From Planctomycetaceae bacterium (GTDB lineage Bacteria; Planctomycetota; Planctomycetia; Pirellulales; Pirellulaceae): a DNA stretch of 64,000 bases. Below the pieces are notes generated by a model. The model did no database searches, was not told the DNA's origin, and worked only from the letters and a program-made list of their open reading frames with translations. Location: the NCBI GenBank assembly GCA_002709225.1, contig PAQH01000138.1:1-64000 (forward strand). Direction: 5' to 3'. This document shows, piece after piece, positions 9,111-18,065 of this stretch (positions within the stretch are counted from its first letter, which is position 1; the number at the start of each line of letters is the position of its first letter). Made by a program: the position numbers and the translations under genes.

Positions 9111-10082
9111 TCAGCGCAAGCTAGCTGCGACTATCAGCCGGCTGCTGGCTAGATCCGCTACGGCAACCTGAAAACCGGTATTCGTCGACGCGTACCCAAC
9201 TTCACCATCTCTTCGTAAAGCGACGAATCCGACCCACCGGTCTGGTTTGTCCGGTTGTCGATCAAGGACCCGTTGCAATACCCGTTTCACCGCATCTTGA
9301 GGGTGCACTCCCTGCCGCATGTACTCGACTACCTGGTAAGAACCACAAACCTTGACAATTTCTTCTCCTATCCCAGTCGCGGCGGCGCCCCCCACATCGC
9401 TGTCACAATAGAGCCCATGCCCCACCAGCGGTGAGTCTCCTACGCGGCCCGGAATCTTCCAGGCAAGTCCACTGGTAGTACATGCGGCTGCCATTTGCCC
9501 GCGCTGATCGACAGCAACCATACCGATCGTATCATGGTCGTCTATTTGTCGTTTTTCCTTCTGGTTGGCCCGCCACGCCTGCCACGCCTTTCTCGATTGC
9601 TCGGTAAGTAAGTCACGCTCTTGAAACCCCTTGGACAACGCAAACTGACGGGCCCCACTCCCCACGATTAACACGTGCGGTGTTTCTTCCATCACTTTAC
9701 GAGCCACGCTAATTGGATTCTCAAAGCCACTCAGGCCAGCAACCGCACCACATTCCAAGTCACTACCATCCATGATGGAAGCATCTAACTCAACAACACC
9801 AGCAGCATTCGGTAATCCACCGTAGCCAACACTCGTGACCGTCGGATCCGACTCGACAACCATTACACCTTGCTGTACCGCGTCGAGCGCAGTACCGCCA
9901 GTAGCGAGTACCTCAATTGCCTTTTTGTTTGCCCGAACACCGAAATCCCATGTTGAAATGACCATCGGTGAAGTAGTTGCACCCGGAACCAGTTTCTTTG
10001 GCTTCAAATCTTCAGCGCCCTTTGCGATAACGCTAGTGGCACCCCAAACCGATCCCGTCGCCAAGAATTTTCTTCTCTTCAT
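9111..10082 (-). CDS. N4-(beta-N-acetylglucosaminyl)-L-asparaginase, Tat-exported
   Basis: An Ntn-hydrolase of the glycosylasparaginase type, which cleaves the GlcNAc-Asn bond of glycoprotein remnants. The motif HDTIGMVAVD (residues 183-192) holds the Asp-Thr bond where the precursor cuts itself, making Thr185 the new N-terminal nucleophile. WKIPGRVGDSPLVG (about 208-221) and GGAAATGIGE (231-240) match the substrate-pocket segments of the family. The N-terminus MKRRKFLATGS is a twin-arginine signal, so the enzyme probably works in the periplasm. The ATG at 10082 has GGGGAG just upstream; longer versions of the frame lack this context. It is likely a catabolic enzyme for glycoprotein or peptidoglycan-like debris. 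Confidence 0.88.
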   Translation of the reverse strand: MKRRKFLATGSVWGATSVIAKGAEDLKPKKLVPGATTSPMVISTWDFGVRANKKAIEVLATGGTALDAVQQGVMVVESDPTVTSVGYGGLPNAAGVVELDASIMDGSDLECGAVAGLSGFENPISVARKVMEETPHVLIVGSGARQFALSKGFQERDLLTEQSRKAWQAWRANQKEKRQIDDHDTIGMVAVDQRGQMAAACTTSGLAWKIPGRVGDSPLVGHGLYCDSDVGGAAATGIGEEIVKVCGSYQVVEYMRQGVHPQDAVKRVLQRVLDRQPDKPDRWVGFVALRRDGEVGYASTNTGFQVAVADLASSRLIVAASLR

Positions 10083-10376
10083 CCCGCTCCCCTGAAAAGC
10101 TGATAAATAACCGCTACGGCAATGCAATGGTGCCCGAATGCACTGTCGTTCCAAATGCAACCGTCTTTCCAATTCGGTTCAAAACAACTCGTTTTGGTGA
10201 ACCACTCAAGATCCTTCTACAAAATGAACATGGCAGGACCTTTCCGTCCACAGTTCTTAGGGCGGCCGCATTTTCCACTAGTATGCCACCGAGCGATTCC
10301 ACCTCTCCTGCGCAAACGGCACACAAATGGCTGGGGTTCCGCAGAACAAAGCCGCTGAGGCGAACGAGAGCAGCTA

Positions 10377-12287
10377 CTACTCCGATCCACCTGCCGAACG
10401 GCGCGAACGGCGCACGCGCAGTGCCTGTTTCGCCGCATCCGGAACCCAAAACTTTGCTACCTGCTCAGGGGTCCCCTGGTAGACGGCTGTAAATGCTTTC
10501 TGAAATTCAACCCCACCACCTACACTCTTCAACATACGTTGGTAACGACGTGGGTCCTTCATGAGAAACTTGATAAAACTATATGAAGCAATATCAGCAA
10601 GTTCTGCTGGCAACTTACCTTTGAGAAAATCATCCGCTTGCTTCATCGTGTTTAGTGTCTCAACCAGCTCCCGATCCCAAGCAAGTACACGTTCGTCTTT
10701 TGCCCCTATTTTCCAGGCCACAAACCGAGCAGTACCTTCAGAGAACCAGCGTGGCACTTTGCCGTGGCTTGCCACAAAAGCACCTGCAACTTGCTGCGCT
10801 ATCAGAACATCAAGAGCAACTTGCTCATTATCTGGACGCGGCCTGACCAAAGCGCCATACGCATCGACAACATTAAACTTCCAGTGCCCACGCCAAGATC
10901 TAGGCAGCTGACGTTCTTCAACCATCTTCCCAAATTCGCTGTAATCATAACGCTTCTGGAAAACAAACAACGTCATGCGGCCCTTGATCAGTGGTGATTT
11001 CGGAGCCACCTTGAAAATATCGGCAACCCGTGTGACGACACCTTCAGATACTTTCGCCACTTCTTCGAGCGTCCCCTGCGGAATATCACCCAACAGGAGA
11101 AAGTTCTTGGTTTCAACCTGAGACAGGTCGCCGTCTGGCATACCTAAACGCCAGTTTTTCGCGGCCAACGACTTTCGATCCGTACTGAGCTCCTCGTGCG
11201 TTGCATTCTTTGCGCGAGCCAACGCCGCTACATCCCTGATATGTCGCGTCGCATCTTCACCATCAAAAGTAGCGCCTTCCTTAATCCAAGTCTCGATTGT
11301 CTCGATCACTTCTTTTTTCAGTGGTGGACGTCGCAACGGCATCCGATCACCTGCCAGGCCTTTTAATTTCCTGATCAGTAAGCTGTCGACTGGCTTACCC
11401 GGCAATACCGCTGCTCCGCTGTCTCCTCCTCGCATCAATCCTCTAAAAGTCGTCAGATTGAACCCACCGCTCGCCCGACGACCATTCCCGTGACATCCAC
11501 CGCATTGATTTTCTAGGAGCGGCGCAAGGTCACTAGCAAAATGAACTGACTCCTTACCTGTCGACTGCACGACGGCGACTTCTGGGCGCCGCCGGGCACT
11601 CGCATCTGGCGCAAGGGAAGTCAGCTTTACTTTTGGATCCTCTCCATCGTACTTAGCTCCTTGCTGTACCCAATTCTTTAACAACGTCAGTTCTTGCTCA
11701 GGTATTCCCGCTCCACTGGGAGGCATCTCCTTACCTTCTACTGCTTCGATTAGGCGACTACCAGCAACATCGCCTGGCTTAATAACAAATCCCGCTGGCG
11801 GTCCTTTCATCAACGACTCAAAGTCGGACATGCTGAACATGCCCCGACTGTTGTTGACATGACAACGCCCACAACGCGCCACCAAGATAGCGGCAACATC
11901 TTCCTTGAAACTAATCGCTTTGTTCTCGCCCCCCTTAGGATCCGACATTGCTTCAAGCTTTTTGAGCGGCTTCAATTCAATCCCTTGCAGCTCCAGTAGC
12001 GCATGCGCTTTAACCAGGCGTTTGTACTGAAAACTCAATTGAGCCCACAGTTGTTTGTCTTTTGAAACTGCCAATTGCTCGATCTGCTGCTGAGCTTCGA
12101 CAACAAGCGATCCACATTCCTTGAACTTCTTTTGCTTATACAGATTACCGGCCTTGGTAATTCGTGCCTTCAGAGCGCGCAGCGACCGTCGTTCTTGTGG
12201 AGTAACATCGGCGTCAACACTACTCTGGGTTACGGCCACCACGAACACAGCGGTCAACATCATGGCCCGGACATACAATGAATGCAT
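10377..12287 (-). CDS. Secreted two-haem PSCyt1 protein with degenerate peptidase-like C-terminus
   Basis: A signal peptide is followed by a short coiled-coil region (about 30-110) and two planctomycete cytochrome c (PSCyt1) modules. These contain haem motifs CGRCH (139-143) and CGGCH (262-266), each with a following MPP or MPL axial-ligand candidate (EMPPSG, RMPLRR) and a GA-x-(Y/F)-DGED end. The C-terminal 230 residues resemble the gluzincin-like DUF1570 fold: PRWFSEGTARF (512-522) matches the usual glutamate zinc-ligand segment. The place where HExxH should stand reads AQQVA (497-501), so zinc peptidase activity is probably lost. The ATG at 12287 has GGGAG 6 nt upstream. Its role is likely electron transfer or binding in the periplasm. 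Confidence 0.8.
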   Translation of the reverse strand: MHSLYVRAMMLTAVFVVAVTQSSVDADVTPQERRSLRALKARITKAGNLYKQKKFKECGSLVVEAQQQIEQLAVSKDKQLWAQLSFQYKRLVKAHALLELQGIELKPLKKLEAMSDPKGGENKAISFKEDVAAILVARCGRCHVNNSRGMFSMSDFESLMKGPPAGFVIKPGDVAGSRLIEAVEGKEMPPSGAGIPEQELTLLKNWVQQGAKYDGEDPKVKLTSLAPDASARRRPEVAVVQSTGKESVHFASDLAPLLENQCGGCHGNGRRASGGFNLTTFRGLMRGGDSGAAVLPGKPVDSLLIRKLKGLAGDRMPLRRPPLKKEVIETIETWIKEGATFDGEDATRHIRDVAALARAKNATHEELSTDRKSLAAKNWRLGMPDGDLSQVETKNFLLLGDIPQGTLEEVAKVSEGVVTRVADIFKVAPKSPLIKGRMTLFVFQKRYDYSEFGKMVEERQLPRSWRGHWKFNVVDAYGALVRPRPDNEQVALDVLIAQQVAGAFVASHGKVPRWFSEGTARFVAWKIGAKDERVLAWDRELVETLNTMKQADDFLKGKLPAELADIASYSFIKFLMKDPRRYQRMLKSVGGGVEFQKAFTAVYQGTPEQVAKFWVPDAAKQALRVRRSRRSAGGSE

Positions 12288-12686
12288 TGCGTTCTCCCAA
12301 ATCACGTTGGTGGACGAGTTACCATCAGTCGCATCCCTTGATGGTGTGCCAATTCACATCAAAACTGGCCGCAACTCAACTTCGCACCGACCATACCTAT
12401 CGCCGCCAGAAGATTGCTGCGTAACGAGCCGGTAAGCCACAAAACCACAGAGAACACCGACGATAAACAGACCGTGCCGTCACCGTCCCCGGTGCGATCG
12501 TCAGCGATGAGGACGGTTTCCAGCACCAGGAAAATGTGCTTTATCCCGATTATACGCAAGAGCAACCGTTGTGGACAGCTAGAAACCCTAACCGGCCACG
12601 CGTTTACTGGCTCGGTGGAATACGTAACAGGCTCGGACGTCGTACTCACTCCGGTCTTTTGAGCATCCGCTCCCGGGCAATACCAC
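12288..12686. other. Intergenic stretch, nothing recognised
   Basis: About 400 bp lie between two minus-strand genes. Frames here give no family match and lack start signals. The promoter of the PSCyt1 gene should be at the high-coordinate side of 12287, but I see no convincing hexamer pair. Confidence 0.4.
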
Positions 12687-13553
12687 CTAGACCTGCGTCT
12701 CTGACAAACGACTGCGTGCCATGTCGCAATAATCGGAAACACAATCAATCCCGATGTAGTGCCTGCCCAAACGTTGGGCTACAAGCGCCGTAGTTCCGCT
12801 TCCTACAAACGGGTCCATTACGACACCATGTTCCGGAGTGCCGGCGAGTACGCACGTCTCCACAAGTGTCTCGGGAAACACCGCGAAATGGGCATCGCGA
12901 AACTTTGATAGGGGAATAGACCAAATAGTCCGTTTATTCCTACCTTTGGGATGAAATGCTTGATCCCACCTCGCGTCGTGTAAATTTGAATTACCGCCGT
13001 TCTTGCCTTTTTCGGGAGTGCTCGACCGTTTGAACAGATGTCGCCGACCACCACGCATTCGACTCTCATCGGAAAACGTCACATGCGGCTCGCGTATTGC
13101 ATCCGCGTTGTAGTAATAGTCTCGCGAATGCGAAAAAAAGAAGATGTACTCATGTTCCGTGGTAGGACGTGTTTTTACAGAAGAAGGCATGGCATTCGGT
13201 TTCTTCCATATCACGTCGCTGCGCAAGATCCAACCGTCTTCTTTCATGGCTAGAGCAACTCGCCACGGCATCCCCAGCAGTTCCCCTTTCTGGTACTTGT
13301 CTCCCAAGACGATCCACGCGCTGCCAGTCGGCTTCAACACCCGGCGACATGCCTGAAATACACGTACCAAACGCTGTATGTATTCGTCCGGCGTCCGCTC
13401 TGAACCCAGTTGGCTTGCTTCACGATAGTCTCGTTGTCGAAAATAGGGTGGACTGGTGACAATCCCGTCAGCCACATTTGATGGCAACTTGGCGAGAACC
13501 TCAGTCGCATCGCCGCAATGAATCTGATCGAACGTTTCAAATTCCGATTCCAT
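12687..13553 (-). CDS. Site-specific DNA methyltransferase (N4/N6 type, beta-class motif order), orphan
   Basis: A 288-aa protein of the DNA_methylase_4/6 (N6_N4_Mtase) family, which transfers a methyl group from SAM to an exocyclic amino group of adenine or cytosine. The catalytic motif TSPPY is at about residue 33-37, and the SAM-binding motif MDPFVGSGTT lies near the C-terminus (about 245), so the order is IV then I, the beta class. The SPPY variant is commoner among N4-cytosine enzymes. The middle part (about 150-220) with many Arg and Lys is the probable target-recognition region. The ATG at 13553 has GGGGA 7 nt upstream. No restriction endonuclease gene is adjacent, so it may be a housekeeping methylase. 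Confidence 0.88.
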   Translation of the reverse strand: MESEFETFDQIHCGDATEVLAKLPSNVADGIVTSPPYFRQRDYREASQLGSERTPDEYIQRLVRVFQACRRVLKPTGSAWIVLGDKYQKGELLGMPWRVALAMKEDGWILRSDVIWKKPNAMPSSVKTRPTTEHEYIFFFSHSRDYYYNADAIREPHVTFSDESRMRGGRRHLFKRSSTPEKGKNGGNSNLHDARWDQAFHPKGRNKRTIWSIPLSKFRDAHFAVFPETLVETCVLAGTPEHGVVMDPFVGSGTTALVAQRLGRHYIGIDCVSDYCDMARSRLSETQV

Positions 13554-13968
13554 CCTGAGATCCCCTATTTCACTCCATACTGGCGCGTCGGTTATGCCAC
13601 ACGCCACTAGCATCGTCAATGCTGTCAGCCTATATCGCTTTCGTGGACAGACTGCTCGACAAATTCAGACTTGTCTTTCGAACGGGAGACGCTTGTTCTA
13701 GAATACGACCGCAAATCGCGAAAGGAACATTACTTCGGATCAAGCCCCGTTGTTCTCTGCAACCCAAGTGGAGAACAGTCAGCGCATCCGGCTCCGCCCT
13801 TGCCAATCAGTACCATGCCAGGCAGACAGTACCGCAACCCCTCCTGTTGCAATCTTACGGTGACAATAACAGCCATTCAAACATCGGACAGACCCGGCAA
13901 CGCCGACGCCTCCCCGCAGAACCCGGCCACGTCGTTGCGGATGTTCACCTTTCCGAAAGCGACCATCT
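13554..13968. other. Intergenic stretch between divergent genes
   Basis: About 415 bp separate the methyltransferase from the glutaminyl-cyclase operon and must hold both promoters. Open frames on the + strand (for example 13619-13993) show no protein-like composition. I see no repeat, hairpin with T-run or known RNA. Confidence 0.4.
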
Positions 13969-14979
13969 ATGCGACGGTTTGATCGTAAGCTGACAGTCGC
14001 CGTCTCGATATTCTGTGGCGGCGCATTACTTTACGGTGGTTTTATACTTCTCGATGAACCCAGCACCGCGCATAGCCGTCGTCCTACCCTTTCAGATATA
14101 CCCGTCAACGGACAACGCGCATTTAGCTATCTAAAAGCGATCTGCGATTTTGGCCGGCGCCCTAGTGGGTCCGCTGGCATGCGCAAACAACAGGCATTTC
14201 TCATCAGCCACTTCAGGAAACTCGGCGCGACAATCGATCAACAGCAGTGGACCATTCGGCACCCGGAAAACGGAACACCGGTAAATCTGATGAACTTGAT
14301 CGTGCGCTGGCATCCCAAGCGTCTACAGCGTATTTTGTTGTGTGCGCATTACGACACCCGTCCATTTCCGGACGAAGATGCAGTCAATCCCCGAGGGGTT
14401 TTTGTCGGTGCAAATGATGGTGCGAGCGGCGTTGCAGTGCTCTGCGAGTTAGGCAACCACCTCGTGAACCTGGATACCCAGTATGGGGTAGACTTCGTGT
14501 TCTTTGACGCAGAAGAGTTTATTTTCCCCCAAGGTCGCGGTGAGTATTTTGTCGGTTCAGTCCGGTTTGCAGAACAATACCGCGCCCAGCCTCCCAAGCA
14601 TCGCTATGCTTGTGCCGTGTTACTCGACATGGTTGGCGACCGGGAACTGCAGATATACAAGGAGAAAAATAGTTGGACATGGAATGACTCACGCCCTCTT
14701 GTACAAGATATCTGGAACACGGCGCGGGAACTCCAAGTTCGAGAGTTCCGCCAGAGAGTTGGTCACGAGATACGCGACGACCATCTCCCGTTGCACGATA
14801 TTGCCGGAATCCCGGCCTGCGACATCATCGACTTCGACTACCCTCGTCGCGGCAGAAACTACTGGCACACGTCTGCGGATACCCCTGACAAATGTTCTCC
14901 ACTCTCACTGGCCAAAGTGGGGTGGGTTGTGTTCGAGTGGTTACAGAACATCAATCCGAACCTGCTCTTGAAAGAATGA
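13969..14979 (+). CDS. M28 family glutaminyl-peptide cyclotransferase (QPCT-like)
   Basis: Zinc enzymes of this branch turn N-terminal Gln into pyroglutamate; close relatives are aminopeptidases. The protein has an N-terminal membrane anchor or signal (about residues 8-28), then the M28 fold. Visible elements are CAHYDTRP (125-132), GANDGASGVA (147-156, zinc Asp150), FDAEEF (179-184, Glu183) and YWHTSADTPDKCS (298-310, zinc His300). The WHT-x-x-DTPDK ending is typical of glutaminyl cyclase rather than general M28 aminopeptidase. It heads a tight + strand run; the next gene starts 9 nt after its stop. The product is likely held at the periplasmic side of the membrane. Confidence 0.85.
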   Translation: MRRFDRKLTVAVSIFCGGALLYGGFILLDEPSTAHSRRPTLSDIPVNGQRAFSYLKAICDFGRRPSGSAGMRKQQAFLISHFRKLGATIDQQQWTIRHPENGTPVNLMNLIVRWHPKRLQRILLCAHYDTRPFPDEDAVNPRGVFVGANDGASGVAVLCELGNHLVNLDTQYGVDFVFFDAEEFIFPQGRGEYFVGSVRFAEQYRAQPPKHRYACAVLLDMVGDRELQIYKEKNSWTWNDSRPLVQDIWNTARELQVREFRQRVGHEIRDDHLPLHDIAGIPACDIIDFDYPRRGRNYWHTSADTPDKCSPLSLAKVGWVVFEWLQNINPNLLLKE

Positions 14980-14988
14980 GGGCGGCTC

Positions 14989-15429
14989 GTGGACACAGTC
15001 AGCTTCTGGACGATGGCCGGATTCGGAACCCTATTGATCGCACTCTCCGTCTTATTGTCTTGGACCACTGAGAGTTCCTGGAAAAAAGACGAGCAACAAG
15101 AGCTGAATGAAACAGACTGGACCTACCTTTACACCCGACGACGCCGACGGCTGCAAACCAACATCATGATCAGTATGGTTGGCGCGGCAATAATCGTTGG
15201 CATATGGATTGTTGAACCATTGTGGTTTGGCATCTACTGGTGCTGTGTCGTCTTGCTCGTCGTGTGGATCCTCGCATTGGCAGGACTCGATTTTCTCGCT
15301 ACAAGATCGTACTATCGCCAGCTGCGCGGCCAGGCCACCGCCGAACGGCAACTGCTCGAACAGGAATTACACCGGCTCCAACAATCACAACACAACGGAA
15401 ATGGCACTCCTCAAAAACGACATGGCTAA
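14989..15429 (+). CDS. Small membrane protein with coiled-coil tail, unknown
   Basis: A 146-aa protein with three hydrophobic segments: WTMAGFGTLLIALSVLLSW near the N-terminus, then MISMVGAAIIVGIWIV and IYWCCVVLLVVWILALAG. A charged helical tail (about 110-146, with ERQLLEQELHRLQQ) is probably a coiled coil. The GTG start at 14989 has GAGGG a few nucleotides upstream. It lies 9 nt after the glutaminyl cyclase and overlaps the next gene by 8 nt, so the three are probably translated from one mRNA. No family is recognised. Confidence 0.8.
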   Translation: MDTVSFWTMAGFGTLLIALSVLLSWTTESSWKKDEQQELNETDWTYLYTRRRRRLQTNIMISMVGAAIIVGIWIVEPLWFGIYWCCVVLLVVWILALAGLDFLATRSYYRQLRGQATAERQLLEQELHRLQQSQHNGNGTPQKRHG

Positions 15430-16483
15430 CAAAAAGACGCACATCATCGCTCTCTATCCTGGTGACGGAATTGGTCCAGAAGTTACTGCACAGGCAGTGC
15501 GTGTTCTGGAAACACTGGAAACTGCTGCGGATTTCCGTTTGGAGAAAACAACGTTCCCATGGGGCCTGAAACACTGGGAACAGCACGGCACGGTTGTCCC
15601 TGAAGATTTCATCGACCGCCTGCGTCCCTTTGACGCCATCCTCTTGGGGGCCGTCGGTTGGCCCCAAAAAGTCCCGGACCATATTACGTTGGCTCCACTC
15701 GTACAAATCCGTCAGACGTTCGATCAATACGCGTGCGTGCGACCTTCGCGACTCTATCCTGGACTTAATAGTGTTCTTACTGGAAAAGGACCACAAGACA
15801 TCGACCTCGTCGTCATTCGTGAGAATTCCGAGGGCGAGTATGTAGACAATGGTGGCCGTATGAAATCCGGCCAAGACGACGAAGTCGCGGTGCAAACGGC
15901 TATTCACACTCGGCGCGGTGTCGAACGAATCTTGCGTTTCGGATTTCAGTTGGCGCGTACCCGAAGAAATCGCCTAACCATGGTCACAAAATCAAATGCG
16001 CAACGATATAGCTACGTCTTATGGGATGAGGTATTGGAACAATTAGCCCCTGAATTCCCGGAAATCACTACGGACCGTCAACACTGTGACGCCGCAGTGA
16101 TGAATTTCGTTCGCAACCCCGCACAATTCGATGTTGTTGTCGCGTCTAATTTGTTCGGTGACCTCTTGACCGATCTGGGAGGCATCATTGGGGGTGGGTT
16201 GGGTTTGGCGCCAAGTACAAACACAAATCCAGAACGAGTCTATCCGTCGATGTTTGAACCAGTTCACGGCTCAGCCCCCGACATTGCAGGGCAGGGGATT
16301 GCCAACCCGATTGCGGCGATCCTTAGTGCTGCGCTGATGCTCGAGCACTTGCAACAGGCCGAAGCCGCCAATCAAATTCGACGGGCCATCGAAAGGACAC
16401 TCGCTGCAGGGTACAAGACGCCAGATCTCGGCGGCAAGATGACGACCGAGGAAATGGGAAGCTGCGTTATCGATCACCTCTGA
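15422..16483 (+). CDS. dmlA: D-malate/tartrate dehydrogenase (decarboxylating)
   Basis: It belongs to the isocitrate/isopropylmalate dehydrogenase superfamily and would oxidise and decarboxylate D-malate or tartrate with NAD+. It begins with YPGDGIGPEV. The features that separate it from LeuB are PWGLKHWEQHG, FDAILLGAVGWPQKVPDHI and FDQYACVRPSRLYPG, all typical of the DmlA/TtuC branch. SNLFGDLLTDLGG and FEPVHGSAPDIAGQG carry the metal and cofactor residues. Length is 353 aa, normal for the family. An ATG at 15401 would add seven residues; 15422, which overlaps the stop of the preceding gene, fits the conserved N-terminus. The exact substrate is inferred. Confidence 0.82.
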   Translation: MANKKTHIIALYPGDGIGPEVTAQAVRVLETLETAADFRLEKTTFPWGLKHWEQHGTVVPEDFIDRLRPFDAILLGAVGWPQKVPDHITLAPLVQIRQTFDQYACVRPSRLYPGLNSVLTGKGPQDIDLVVIRENSEGEYVDNGGRMKSGQDDEVAVQTAIHTRRGVERILRFGFQLARTRRNRLTMVTKSNAQRYSYVLWDEVLEQLAPEFPEITTDRQHCDAAVMNFVRNPAQFDVVVASNLFGDLLTDLGGIIGGGLGLAPSTNTNPERVYPSMFEPVHGSAPDIAGQGIANPIAAILSAALMLEHLQQAEAANQIRRAIERTLAAGYKTPDLGGKMTTEEMGSCVIDHL

Positions 16484-16577
16484 CACTACGCTCGAAGCGA
16501 CGGCGCAAAGATTAAGGTAAGGGGATCTTTAGTCGGCTCTTTCGCAATAGCCTTTGCAACACGAGGAATCTCGGACC

Positions 16578-17318
16578 ATGTCACGATTTGCGGTTATCCT
16601 CCCCGCGGCTGGGCAGAGCCGGCGATTCAAAGACGAGCACTACAAGAAGCCGTTTGCTCCCTTAGCAGACCGAGCCGTCTGGCTACACACAGTTGAGAAA
16701 TTCGTCAATCGCGACGATGTAAAACAGACCATCGTCGTCATTTCTCCGGAAGATCGATCTCTCTTCGAAGCAAAGTTCTCCGCGAATGCGGTGATTCTTG
16801 GCATCGATGTCGTTTTAGGCGGTGAGTCACGCTCCGATTCAGTCGCCAATGCTCTAAAACAGGTTCGCGACGAGATTGACTATGTCGCGATTCACGATGC
16901 GGTACGTCCGTGCATTGCGAGTAGCTGGATCGACAACGTCTTCAAAGCGGCAAAGGACACTGGAGCAGCGATTCTAGCAGTACCCGTGACCAGTACACTA
17001 AAACGTGTAAACGACAACCAACAAATCCAAGAAACCGTTCCTCGTGAAAAGCTCTGGGAGGCTCAAACACCTCAAGTGTTTAGACGTGATTTGTTGCTCA
17101 AAGCCTTTGCCGAAAATCCTCAGGCATCGACGACAACCGACGAAGCGCAACTTGTCGAGCAAATTGGACATCCCATTACCGTCGTTCAAGGCTCATCGAG
17201 CAATATGAAAATAACGACGAAAGATGACCTGAGGTTAGCCGCAGAAGTACTGAAGATCCTCCCCAAACCACAGCGTCAAGGCTCGGCTCATCCGTTTGGA
17301 GACGACCACTGGCGGTAA
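16578..17318 (+). CDS. ispD: 2-C-methyl-D-erythritol 4-phosphate cytidylyltransferase
   Basis: It catalyses the third step of the MEP isoprenoid pathway, joining CTP to methylerythritol phosphate. The CTP-binding loop LPAAGQSRRF (8-17) is present, although the usual GxGxR glycine is partly replaced. GGESRSDSV (81-89) and HDAVRP (106-111) are the family hallmarks, and TDEAQLVE followed by VVQGSSSNMKIT closes the active site. Length is 246 aa. The ATG at 16578 has GAGGA about 10 nt upstream; the frame extends to a TTG at 16554. It follows the dehydrogenase by about 95 bp and may be the last gene of the same run. The ECF sigma gene converges 34 bp later. Confidence 0.93.
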   Translation: MSRFAVILPAAGQSRRFKDEHYKKPFAPLADRAVWLHTVEKFVNRDDVKQTIVVISPEDRSLFEAKFSANAVILGIDVVLGGESRSDSVANALKQVRDEIDYVAIHDAVRPCIASSWIDNVFKAAKDTGAAILAVPVTSTLKRVNDNQQIQETVPREKLWEAQTPQVFRRDLLLKAFAENPQASTTTDEAQLVEQIGHPITVVQGSSSNMKITTKDDLRLAAEVLKILPKPQRQGSAHPFGDDHWR

Positions 17319-17352
17319 CGCGTTTCGCCCGGCCGTCGCTAATCTCGCAAGT

Positions 17353-17967
17353 TCATTTAGCCGATGGAAGAGGCGAACCGTCCCGCACATAGGGCGCCAA
17401 TGACACACGCAGATTGTCACGAGCCCGAGCTAGCAGTGCCTTAACTGCCTTGGGGGTCGTCCCCATCGTTCTGGCAATTTCTGCATAGCTCATTCCCTGA
17501 AACTTGCAGAGCACAAGTGCCGAACGTTGACGCTCACTCAATCCTGCAATCGCCTTGCGCACCAGGGCAACCTCTTCGGCACGATCTAGTGCATGTGAAG
17601 GCATCACAGCACTCTTTGTCGGCACTGGCCCCACCACAAACATCTCAGAATCACCGGGATTCAACTGATAAGGAAATCGCCGCCCACGTCGGGCATTACA
17701 AGCAACATTGTTCGCAATTGTAAACAACCATGTACAAAACTCAGCCGTTGGCTGGTATGTCTTGCGAGCCCGAAACACCCGCATAAACACTTCCTGAGAA
17801 AGGTCTCGAGCCTGTTCTCGATCTCCCATCAGCAAGGCGAGAACTGAGATCAACCTCGACTCATACCGCGAAACCAGCTCGTCAAATGCAGTGGTATCAT
17901 CTAGCTGTACCGCCAGCATCAGCCGAACATCGGGGTCCCTCTCAATGTATTGCGCAAGATTTTGCAT
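17353..17967 (-). CDS. ECF-type RNA polymerase sigma factor
   Basis: A 204-aa sigma-70 family protein with region 2 (DLSQEVFMRVFRARKTY, then TWLFTIANNVACN) and region 4 (LSERQRSALVLCKFQGMSYAEIARTMGTT, a helix-turn-helix for the -35 element, followed by AVKALLARARDNLR). The linker between them is short, as in ECF sigmas. It starts at the ATG at 17967. There is no anti-sigma gene with a zinc-binding domain beside it; the divergent neighbour is a small one-helix membrane protein whose link to the sigma factor is not established. The target regulon is unknown. Confidence 0.9.
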   Translation of the reverse strand: MQNLAQYIERDPDVRLMLAVQLDDTTAFDELVSRYESRLISVLALLMGDREQARDLSQEVFMRVFRARKTYQPTAEFCTWLFTIANNVACNARRGRRFPYQLNPGDSEMFVVGPVPTKSAVMPSHALDRAEEVALVRKAIAGLSERQRSALVLCKFQGMSYAEIARTMGTTPKAVKALLARARDNLRVSLAPYVRDGSPLPSAK

Positions 17968-18065
17968 TTCTGGGGCCGTCCGCAGTCTGTTTCAATAAGT
18001 TCTCAGCGAACCCACGGGAACCAAAGCGTGGAGCTAATGACGCAAAAACAGCTGCCGGCACACCG

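Noticed and set aside
12359-12748. A 129-codon minus-strand frame upstream of the PSCyt1 gene
   Set aside because: It overlaps the end of the methyltransferase gene, shows no family and has no start signal.
13619-13993. A 124-codon + strand frame between the methyltransferase and the glutaminyl cyclase
   Set aside because: The composition is random, there is no ribosome-binding site, and it overlaps the start of the glutaminyl cyclase gene.
15422-16483. 3-isopropylmalate dehydrogenase (leuB), suggested by leuA in the same window
   Set aside because: The segment VPDHI and the surrounding residues fit the D-malate/tartrate dehydrogenase branch, and the gene is not near leuA.
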